In this document: positions 1 to 4,857 of the stretch, piece by piece
Position numbering within the stretch: position 1 is the stretch's first letter
How the letters are laid out: every line of letters begins with the position of its first letter
Assembly: GCA_964012725.1 (NCBI GenBank)
Contig: CAXGTL010000031.1
Span: forward strand, 1-7,004
Source: CAXGTL01 sp964012725
Lineage (GTDB): Archaea; Nanobdellota; Nanobdellia; Woesearchaeales; CAXGTL01
DNA: 7,004 bases
Direction: 5' to 3'
Made by a program: the position numbers and the translations under genes
Notes under the pieces: generated by a model
What the model was told of the DNA's origin: nothing
Database searches by the model: none
Seen by the model: the letters and a program-made list of their open reading frames with translations, nothing else

Positions 1-82
1 TAATAATAATTATATTAATTTTATAATTATATATAGATTTATAGGGAAGTTATATATAAATATATCTTCTTTCACACATAAA

Positions 83-90
83 TTTATAAA
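83..90 (+). promoter_or_regulatory. Candidate TATA box for the 60-residue ORF
   Basis: TTTATAAA matches the strongest TATA boxes elsewhere in this window. Its centre is about 30 nt before the ATG at 116, slightly further than the 26-27 nt seen at the best promoters. The surrounding 115 bp are so AT-rich that other TATA-like strings occur, for example around 103-113, so the assignment is tentative. Confidence 0.4.
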
Positions 91-115
91 GTTTTTTAGA
101 TTATTTATTTATAAT

Positions 116-298
116 ATGTGTATTGGAAAAATTGTTCAAAGTTATGTTAACACATCAGGGAGAGTAAGAAGGAAAGGTCTTTGGAATAGTTCTTCTCATG
201 GTATAAGTCCAGGATATTATGTGTATGGTGGGAAATTGAGTAGTAATACTAATAATTATCAGTGTAGAAAGTTTAGAAGAAGAGTGTTTGAATATTAG
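116..298 (+). CDS. Small, strongly basic protein of unknown function
   Basis: This is a 60-residue open frame whose product I do not recognise. It has 11 Arg/Lys against a single Glu, two cysteines (C2 and C50), a Gly/Ser/Tyr-rich middle (about residues 28-48) and a basic tail with RKFRRR at 51-56. No membrane segment or signal peptide is visible. The charge pattern would suit a nucleic-acid-binding or ribosome-associated protein, but that is inference. The plus strand is purine-rich through the frame, in contrast to the flanks, and a TATA box lies about 30 nt upstream, so a short leaderless mRNA is plausible. The stop codon is 4 nt before the left 24-bp direct repeat. A non-coding transcript is the main alternative. 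Confidence 0.42.
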   Translation: MCIGKIVQSYVNTSGRVRRKGLWNSSSHGISPGYYVYGGKLSSNTNNYQCRKFRRRVFEY

Positions 299-302
299 GG
301 TA

Positions 303-326
303 AACATTTAAAAACTCATCATTCTA
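303..326 (+). repeat. 24-bp direct repeat, left copy
   Basis: This 24-nt stretch, running from AACATTTAAAAA to ATCATTCTA, recurs without mismatch at 1202-1225, exactly 899 bp downstream. Alignment at the same offset continues weakly and then matches again over 11 nt (349-359 with 1248-1258). The repeat contains the TATA-like TTTAAAAA at 307-314. The two copies bracket the nucleotidyltransferase gene pair. Chance is an unlikely explanation for a perfect 24-mer at this offset, even in AT-rich DNA. Confidence 0.8.
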
Positions 327-334
327 CCGAGTAT

Positions 335-385
335 ATGATAGAAAAAATAGATAATATAATACAAATTATTCAGAAACATTATTAA
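335..385 (+). other. 16-codon mini-ORF resembling the start of the downstream fusion gene
   Basis: After the left repeat an ATG opens a 16-codon frame ending in TAA at 383-385. Its DNI residues (GAT AAT ATA at 350-358) line up in the same reading frame, at the constant 899-bp offset, with DNI at residues 5-7 of the 501-residue fusion protein. I read it as a decayed duplicate of that gene's promoter and first codons. It could instead be a leaderless leader peptide, because the ATG lies about 25 nt after the centre of the TATA-like string. The frame is too short for coding statistics to help. Confidence 0.35.
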
Positions 386-389
386 ATAA
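382..389 (+). promoter_or_regulatory. Candidate TATA box for the nucleotidyltransferase pair
   Basis: TTAAATAA is centred about 25 nt before the ATG at 410, which fits a leaderless transcript. No Shine-Dalgarno motif precedes that ATG, in line with this reading. A transcript from the left repeat copy (TATA-like 307-314) could also read through into the gene. Confidence 0.4.
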
Positions 390-409
390 TAAAATCATAC
401 CACTATAAT

Positions 410-970
410 ATGGAAAGAGGAATCAAAAATATCAATATATTGAATGAATTTTGTGTTAAATTCTGTAAAATATTAGAAAAACATACTAATTATATAATTG
501 TATCAGGTTTTGTTGCAATTGCTTCTGGAAGAGTAAGGGCTACAGAAGATATTGATTTGATAATTCCTAAAATTGATAAAAGATTGTTTGTAAAAATTCA
601 TGAAGATTTGATTGAAAATGATTTTGTTTGTATGCAAAGTGATAATCCTGAGGAAATCTATAATGAATATTTAAATCACAAAGCAAGTGTGAGGTATACT
701 TTAAAAGATCAACCATTGCCTGAAATGGAATTAAAATTGTCAAAAGACGAGTTAGATGAATATCAATTAAAAACAAAACAAAAACTTAAATTAACAGGAT
801 TAGATCTTTGGTTTAGTTCTATTAACATGAATATCGCATTTAAAGAAGAATATTTAAAGTCTGACAAAGATTTAGAAGATGCAAAACATTTAAGAAAAGT
901 TTATACTGATTTAGTAAGTGATGATGAAATTAATAAAATAAAACAAATGATAAAGAGGTTAAGGTTATGA
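410..970 (+). CDS. Nucleotidyltransferase-fold protein (candidate toxin of a two-gene module)
   Basis: The 186-residue product has the start of a DNA polymerase beta-type nucleotidyltransferase fold. A beta strand and glycine turn (YIIVSGFVAIASG, 28-40) lead into the catalytic signature RATEDIDLII (43-52), where D47 and D49 would bind the metal ions. A third acidic residue could come from EMELKL (105-110). The segment KDLEDAKHL (153-161) resembles the charged helix common after the fold in archaeal members of this superfamily. Such proteins transfer a nucleotide to RNA, protein or a small molecule; the target here is unknown. It overlaps the next gene by 4 nt (ATGA), so the two are probably translated together. 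Its size and context recall AbiEii- and MNT-type toxin-antitoxin partners, but the neighbour is not a recognisable HEPN or AbiEi protein, so the toxin role is inference. The fold assignment is firm. Confidence 0.88.
   Translation: MERGIKNINILNEFCVKFCKILEKHTNYIIVSGFVAIASGRVRATEDIDLIIPKIDKRLFVKIHEDLIENDFVCMQSDNPEEIYNEYLNHKASVRYTLKDQPLPEMELKLSKDELDEYQLKTKQKLKLTGLDLWFSSINMNIAFKEEYLKSDKDLEDAKHLRKVYTDLVSDDEINKIKQMIKRLRL
955..959 (+). promoter_or_regulatory. Shine-Dalgarno motif for the 76-residue partner
   Basis: GAGGT ends 7 nt before the ATG at 967 and lies inside the 3' end of the nucleotidyltransferase gene. An internal operon gene with a Shine-Dalgarno site behind a leaderless first gene is the usual archaeal arrangement. 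It supports 967 as the true start and co-translation of the pair. Confidence 0.65.
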
Positions 971-1197
971 GAGATAAAACGCATGATGATTTTATTGATC
1001 GTTGGGTTAAATTTATGAAAGAAAATCCAAATAAATGGAGACAAATTCATACTCAGTTTATTAATGCTCAGTTTGATAATGCACATAAATTCTGGGAAAG
1101 ATTGTTGAAAACTAAGAATGGTAAAGAAAAATTAATTGAAATTTATAATATTAAGAATTTAAAAGGTTATGAAGGATTGTTGAATGGTAAAAAATAA
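967..1197 (+). CDS. Small helical partner of the nucleotidyltransferase
   Basis: The 76-residue protein is probably all-helical and soluble. It has three tryptophans (W13, W24, W43), a FINAQF stretch at 31-36, KTKNGKEKL at 48-56 and a tail with NIKNLKGYEGLL at 61-72. From memory, archaea carry similar small proteins beside nucleotidyltransferases of the type encoded just upstream, but I cannot verify this here and know of no established function. The ATGA overlap and the Shine-Dalgarno site at 955-959 make it a coupled operon partner, so an antitoxin or specificity subunit is the natural hypothesis. No DNA-binding helix-turn-helix is obvious. The right 24-bp repeat begins 4 nt after its stop codon. 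Confidence 0.82.
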   Translation: MRDKTHDDFIDRWVKFMKENPNKWRQIHTQFINAQFDNAHKFWERLLKTKNGKEKLIEIYNIKNLKGYEGLLNGKK

Positions 1198-1201
1198 CCT
1201 C

Positions 1202-1225
1202 AACATTTAAAAACTCATCATTCTA
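1202..1225 (+). repeat. 24-bp direct repeat, right copy, forming the fusion-gene promoter
   Basis: This is identical to 303-326. It includes TTTAAAAA at 1206-1213, placed where the TATA box of the gene at 1237 should be. The repeat is therefore either a promoter that was duplicated when the preceding gene pair arrived, or a dispersed intergenic element recruited as a promoter. Confidence 0.8.
1206..1213 (+). promoter_or_regulatory. TATA box of the PP-loop fusion gene
   Basis: TTTAAAAA is centred about 27 nt before the ATG at 1237, as expected if transcription begins at or next to the start codon. No Shine-Dalgarno motif precedes that ATG. The 39-nt gap after the preceding gene and this box suggest a separate transcription start rather than pure read-through. 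Confidence 0.6.
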
Positions 1226-1236
1226 TTAGTTAAATT

Positions 1237-2742
1237 ATGTATGATTTAGATAATATAAAGACAGAACTAAATGAATTAATTATCAATAGTGTTAAGAACA
1301 GAGTTGAAGAGATTGGTGATAATAAAATAGGTGTATTGTTCTCAGGCGGAATTGATTCAACAATGATTGCATTTGTTTTGAAATCATTAGGTGTTAATTT
1401 TACATGCTATGCAGTTGGTTTAGATGAAGCTGGTCTAAAACCTGCAGAAGATTTAGTGTGGGCACAGAAAGTCGCAAAAGAATTAGGATTTCAGTTAAAA
1501 ATTATAAAGTTGAATTTAGATGAATCTGAAACAATAATCAAAAAAACAGCAAAAATTTTAGGAGATATTAAAAACAAAGTTGTTCACGTTGGTGTTGGTG
1601 GAGTAATAGTTGCTGTATGTGAACATGCTAAACAAGATGGTGTTAAATTCCTGTTCTCTGGTCTTGGTTCTGAAGAAATCTTTGCTGGATACCAAAGACA
1701 TGAACAAGCTCAAAATATTAACAAAGAATGTAAACAAGGAATTAAAAATATGGAAAAATGTGATTTATTACGTGATAATTTAATTTCTGATTCTGAAAAT
1801 GTTAAATTCTTAGTTCCTTTCTTAGACAAAGATTTAGTCAAATATGCACTTGATGTTCCATCAGAATTAAAAATCAAAGATGGTGTCAAGAAATATATTC
1901 TTAGATTAGTTGCAGAAGATTTAGGTATGCCTAAAGATATTGCATTTAGGAAAAAGAAAGCAGCACAGTATGGTTCTAATTTTGACAAAGCTATTATGAA
2001 ATTAGCTAAAAAAAATGGTTTTCAATTTAAAATGAATTATTTGAATAACAATATTAAGTTAGGTGCTCTTGTATCTGGTGGTAAAGATTCAATATTTGCA
2101 ATGTATAAAATGATTAGAAAAGGTTATGATGTGAAATGTTTAATAACTGTTAAAAGTAAGAATTTATCGTCTTACATGTTCCACACACCGAATATAGAAT
2201 TAGTTAAACACCAAAGTAAGGCTCTTGGTATTCCTGTAATTATTGGTGAAACAAAAGGTGAAAAAGAAAAAGAATTAATTGATTTGAAAAAAGTTATTAG
2301 AAATGCTAAAGAAAAGTTTGAATTGGATGGAATCATAACAGGTGCATTATTCTCAACTTACCAACGTGAAAGGATTGAAAAAATATGTGATGAATTAAAA
2401 TTAAAATGTTTTTCTCCATTATGGCACACTGATCAAGAAAAGTTGCTTAGAGATTTAGTTGATGAGAAGTTTGAAATAATAATTACAGCAGTTGCTGGTG
2501 AAGGTTTGGGTGAAACAGAGCTTGGTGAAGAAATTAATAATAAATTTATTGATAAAATGGTTACATTGAATAAAAAAAATGGTATTAATGTTGCATTTGA
2601 AGGGGGTGAAGCAGAGACACTTGTTGTAGACTGTCCAATATTTAAAAATAAACTAGTAATAGAAAATGCAGAGAAAGTTATGGAGAATGAATGTACTGGA
2701 AAGTATATAATAAAAGATATAGAGTTAGTTGATAAGCAGTAA
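1237..2742 (+). CDS. dph6: Fusion of asparagine-synthetase-like PP-loop domain and diphthine-ammonia ligase (Dph6)
   Basis: Two PP-loop ATP pyrophosphatase domains are joined in 501 residues. The first (about 1-268) resembles the synthetase half of asparagine synthetase: PP-loop SGGIDS at 36-41, SGLGSEEIFAGY at 141-152 and PFLDKDLVKYA at 194-204. It lacks the N-terminal glutaminase, so it would need free ammonia or do another adenylation reaction. The second (about 274-501) is a full-length Dph6: SGGKDS at 280-285, FSTYQRERIE at 372-381, PLWHTDQEKLL at 394-404, GEGLGE at 421-426 and EGGEAETLVVD at 455-465. Dph6 activates diphthine on elongation factor 2 with ATP and amidates it with ammonium, the last step to diphthamide. 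The joint replaces the usual Dph6 initiator Met with NNNIKLGAL (271-279), and no frame break is visible. The start is supported by a TATA box about 27 nt upstream. The Dph6 call is confident; the substrate of the first domain is unknown. Confidence 0.93.
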   Translation: MYDLDNIKTELNELIINSVKNRVEEIGDNKIGVLFSGGIDSTMIAFVLKSLGVNFTCYAVGLDEAGLKPAEDLVWAQKVAKELGFQLKIIKLNLDESETIIKKTAKILGDIKNKVVHVGVGGVIVAVCEHAKQDGVKFLFSGLGSEEIFAGYQRHEQAQNINKECKQGIKNMEKCDLLRDNLISDSENVKFLVPFLDKDLVKYALDVPSELKIKDGVKKYILRLVAEDLGMPKDIAFRKKKAAQYGSNFDKAIMKLAKKNGFQFKMNYLNNNIKLGALVSGGKDSIFAMYKMIRKGYDVKCLITVKSKNLSSYMFHTPNIELVKHQSKALGIPVIIGETKGEKEKELIDLKKVIRNAKEKFELDGIITGALFSTYQRERIEKICDELKLKCFSPLWHTDQEKLLRDLVDEKFEIIITAVAGEGLGETELGEEINNKFIDKMVTLNKKNGINVAFEGGEAETLVVDCPIFKNKLVIENAEKVMENECTGKYIIKDIELVDKQ

Positions 2743-2746
2743 AGGT

Positions 2747-2754
2747 TTTTATAG
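2747..2754 (+). promoter_or_regulatory. Candidate TATA box upstream of the 396-residue gene
   Basis: A TTTTATAG string begins a few nt after the fusion-gene stop. Initiation about 26 nt downstream (near 2776) would give a leader of roughly 25 nt holding the Shine-Dalgarno site at 2790-2795. The preceding T run (2746-2750) could also help end upstream transcription. Confidence 0.4.
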
Positions 2755-2789
2755 TTTGTAATGTTTCTTATGTTAAAAAAGAGGTTCTT

Positions 2790-2795
2790 GAGGTG
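2790..2795 (+). promoter_or_regulatory. Shine-Dalgarno motif deciding the start at 2801
   Basis: GAGGTG is a strong match to the 3' end of 16S rRNA (CACCTCC complement) and ends 5 nt before the ATG. It fixes 2801 as the start. It also marks this gene as having a leader, unlike the mostly leaderless genes around it. Confidence 0.7.
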
Positions 2796-2800
2796 TTAAT

Positions 2801-3991
2801 ATGGGATTAGATGCATGTGAACAAAGTTGGATAGATAGAAGAAGAAGAGATTATTACCATTATCTTAGAGAAGAAATAACTTATATTCTAATTGATTATT
2901 TTTTAACTGATTCTTTAAAACAATATATTGAAGCAGGCGAAAAATATCCTTTTGTAGAAATGGCTGAACTAAGACCAGCATCAGCTGCTCCACCTTATTT
3001 AGACGGAGAAATGCCTAACCACAACACTGGCTTAGTCTTGTTTTTGTATGATAAATTACCATTCAAAGCTAAAAGATTCATAAAATATCACAGAGTAAAC
3101 AGAGTTGTAGCAGAGAATATAACTGTAGATAAAGCATTAAACAAATTATTTCATGAAAAAGAAGAAGAAGAAAAGTTTGATTTAGCAGGAACATACTTAG
3201 AAAATGTTGAAAGAGAACATTTTAGAAGACAGATAAAAAAATTCTTAAAAACAGAAGCAGGATTATTGATTCAACCCAACCCAAGAGTTAAAATAATGCA
3301 AAGATATGCTTTAACACATTACAAAGTTTTTATTGATATACCAATAGCCAACACAACAGAAAGTTTGGCTTTGAAATTAGGTTACATTGGTGAAAAGATA
3401 AATGAAAAAGATGTTCCAGAAAATCAGCAAGATTTTGATCCTAACAAAGATCAATTTTCAGATTTGTTAGAGACTAAATTTTGTGAATATTATGGTCTAA
3501 GATGGGCTCAAGGTGGAAGAAAGACAGCAGGTGCAAAAGCTGCTCAATATTTTAATGACCTTGAAAATCTTGTTCCAACTTTTTCAGTTTTTATAGGAAG
3601 TTGTGAAATAAGATCATTAATAAGAATAACTAGAAACTCTCTTTGGAGATATTGTTTACTTAGATTAAGTCCTAAACAGGTAGAAAATATTGAAGCAAGT
3701 GAGATTGAAGCAAAGATTAACAAAAGTTTTATTGGTTTAAGAGAACAATTTGCAGTTTACACATTTGAAAATGGTGACATAGTTGTTCTATTTGGTGTAA
3801 GATATCAAACCACTGAACATTCTGAACCTGATGAAATATGTAAACCAGGAGAAAGAGAACTATTCCCTAAAAGACATTGGAGAACAGTTAAAAAAAGAAA
3901 TGATAGAGAAGAAGAACAATTATTGATCCCAACAAGAGATGCAATTGATGTAAATCCTATCCACCATCATATTGTATACAAAAAAGACTAA
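2801..3991 (+). CDS. Unrecognised 396-residue soluble protein between dph6 and dph2
   Basis: I do not recognise this family. The protein has no signal peptide or membrane span. The N-terminus has a basic patch (RRRR, 13-16) in a Tyr-rich helix (15-35), then a Pro/Ala-rich turn (59-66). A charged helix, HEKEEEEKFD (118-127), and a long basic helical stretch (136-150) precede a probable beta-rich segment containing KVFIDIPIANTT (175-186). The C-terminal half has GLRWAQGGRKTAGAKAAQYF (232-251), a probable strand IVVLFGVRY (327-335) and an HHH triplet at 388-390. Cysteines are C6, C228, C268, C285 and C347, not spaced like a zinc finger. It lies between two diphthamide genes on the same strand, with 58 nt upstream and 32 nt downstream, so a role with elongation factor 2 or the ribosome is possible by context only. 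Its long, regular coding frame and strong Shine-Dalgarno site make the gene itself secure. Confidence 0.85.
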   Translation: MGLDACEQSWIDRRRRDYYHYLREEITYILIDYFLTDSLKQYIEAGEKYPFVEMAELRPASAAPPYLDGEMPNHNTGLVLFLYDKLPFKAKRFIKYHRVNRVVAENITVDKALNKLFHEKEEEEKFDLAGTYLENVEREHFRRQIKKFLKTEAGLLIQPNPRVKIMQRYALTHYKVFIDIPIANTTESLALKLGYIGEKINEKDVPENQQDFDPNKDQFSDLLETKFCEYYGLRWAQGGRKTAGAKAAQYFNDLENLVPTFSVFIGSCEIRSLIRITRNSLWRYCLLRLSPKQVENIEASEIEAKINKSFIGLREQFAVYTFENGDIVVLFGVRYQTTEHSEPDEICKPGERELFPKRHWRTVKKRNDREEEQLLIPTRDAIDVNPIHHHIVYKKD

Positions 3992-3993
3992 TA

Positions 3994-4001
3994 TTTATAA
4001 A
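3994..4001 (+). promoter_or_regulatory. TATA box of the dph2 gene
   Basis: TTTATAAA starts 2 nt after the preceding stop codon and is centred about 26.5 nt before the ATG at 4024, the same spacing as for the U32 gene at 6512. It implies a leaderless dph2 transcript independent of the upstream gene. Confidence 0.65.
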
Positions 4002-4023
4002 GAAAATACGCTTTCTCGACTAT

Positions 4024-4695
4024 ATGAAATGTATGTTTATAGAAGCAAAATGTAATGAAAAGTTTGAATTGCCTAGTGATGTGGTTGATGTATTACCAAA
4101 AGAATTGACAATTGCAACAAGTGTTCAGTTTATTGATTCTGTTCCAGGTATTAAGAAACAATTAGAGGATTCTGGTGTAAAAGTTTCATTGGTTAAAGGT
4201 AGACATTCAAAACATAATGGACAAATTCTTGGTTGTGATTTTGTTTGTGATGTAAAAGGAACAGAAAGTGGTAATTATCTTTATATAGGTGATGGTTTGT
4301 TTCATGCAAAATCAATTTTACTTAAAGGTGCAGAGAAAGTCTTTGTTTTCAATCCATTGAATAAACAATTAACTGAAATAAATGATAAAGATATAAACAA
4401 AATAAAGAAAAAGATGATGGGTGCTTTGTTAAAATTTAAAACATCAACACAGATTGGTGTAATTATAACGAAAAAATCAGGACAGCAGAGATTAAATGAT
4501 GCATTAGAATTCAAAAAAAAATATGAAGAACAAAACAAAACAATATTTCTATTCCTATGCAACACTCTAGACTTCTCAGAACTAGAAAACTTTCCATTCA
4601 TAGACTGCTGGGTTAACACAATGTGCCCAAGGATAGGATATGATGATTCTTTAAGGACAAGTAAACCAATTCTTAATATTGATGATGTAAATTAA
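4024..4695 (+). CDS. dph2: Short Dph2-type diphthamide synthase lacking domain 1
   Basis: Dph2 uses a 4Fe-4S cluster and S-adenosylmethionine to attach a 3-amino-3-carboxypropyl group to the target histidine of elongation factor 2, the first diphthamide step. This 223-residue protein aligns by eye with domains 2 and 3: LTIATSVQFIDS (28-39), GQILGCDF (66-73, second cluster cysteine C71), YIGDGLFH (87-94), GVIITKKSGQQRL (145-157) and the signature NTMCPRIGYDD (198-208, third cluster cysteine C201). Typical archaeal Dph2 has about 340 residues with a first domain of about 100 that carries the first cluster cysteine; that domain is absent. C3, C10, C75 and C195 are additional cysteines that might substitute. 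The promoter TATA box at 3994 fits the ATG, and I see no upstream in-frame extension, so the shortness looks genuine. I recall similar short forms in DPANN genomes but cannot confirm it. Confidence 0.9.
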   Translation: MKCMFIEAKCNEKFELPSDVVDVLPKELTIATSVQFIDSVPGIKKQLEDSGVKVSLVKGRHSKHNGQILGCDFVCDVKGTESGNYLYIGDGLFHAKSILLKGAEKVFVFNPLNKQLTEINDKDINKIKKKMMGALLKFKTSTQIGVIITKKSGQQRLNDALEFKKKYEEQNKTIFLFLCNTLDFSELENFPFIDCWVNTMCPRIGYDDSLRTSKPILNIDDVN

Positions 4696-4698
4696 AGG

Positions 4699-4823
4699 AT
4701 AAGCTTAATCCAAAATATCTGTCTGCGCCGTGTATGCCTGTTTGTTGGCAAACATGGCATGGCCAGGCGGAGTTTTACGAACAAAGTGAGTAAAATGGAG
4801 TAGGATTTTTGGATTAAGCTTAT
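4699..4823. other. 125-nt structured element with 17-bp inverted ends (candidate RNA or MITE)
   Basis: Positions 4699-4715 pair perfectly with 4807-4823, both ends containing the palindrome TAAGCTTA. Two hairpins are enclosed. The first arm pairs 4734-4738 with 4756-4760 and 4739-4744 with 4749-4754 (loop TTGG, one bulged T), probably extended by 4723-4729 with 4766-4772 with one G-G mismatch. The second pairs 4773-4778 with 4790-4795, then a tandem GA/GA mismatch, two more pairs and an AAA loop. In 4721-4772, 31 of 52 bases are G or C, far above the surroundings. It starts 3 nt after the dph2 stop. The next gene's TATA box lies beyond its end, so it is not that gene's leader. It may be a dph2 3' UTR, a separate ncRNA or a small mobile element. 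No clear target-site duplication or upstream TATA box is visible. Confidence 0.75.
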
Positions 4824-4835
4824 AGAGTAGTAAGA

Positions 4836-4843
4836 TTTAAATA
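4836..4843 (+). promoter_or_regulatory. TATA box of the coiled-coil gene
   Basis: TTTAAATA is centred about 18 nt before the ATG at 4858 but about 27 nt before the next in-frame ATG at 4867. The second spacing matches the other leaderless genes of this window and slightly favours a start at 4867. Confidence 0.5.
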
Positions 4844-4857
4844 TCCTTATAATTATA

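Noticed and set aside
567..1086. Minus-strand open frames opposite the nucleotidyltransferase pair
   Set aside because: They lie antisense to the conserved RATEDID region and its partner and have no ribosome site or promoter.
303..1225. The two 24-bp repeats as a CRISPR array or as IS ends
   Set aside because: Only two copies 899 bp apart with genes between; no spacer periodicity, no transposase and no terminal inverted repeats.
1710..1988. Minus-strand open frame inside the fusion gene
   Set aside because: It is antisense to conserved PP-loop domain sequence, with no promoter or ribosome site; a shadow frame.
4302..4619. Minus-strand open frame inside dph2
   Set aside because: Phe/Ile/Asn/Cys-rich translation typical of the reverse complement of an AT-rich gene, opposite clear Dph2 motifs.
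4699..4823. Reading the element as a tRNA, 5S rRNA, SRP RNA, RNase P RNA or box C/D or H/ACA guide RNA
   Set aside because: There is no T-loop GGTTCGA-like motif, no SRP GGAAG/GCAG core, no RNase P conserved regions, no RTGATGA/CTGA boxes, and no terminal ACA. The fold does not match these families.
4699..4823. A simple transcription terminator
   Set aside because: The structure is too large and branched, and the T run lies inside the closing helix rather than after it. Archaeal termination also relies mainly on T-rich tracts.
4699..4823. A riboswitch for the coiled-coil gene
   Set aside because: The TATA box of that gene (4836-4843) lies beyond the element, so it would not be in that gene's mRNA leader.
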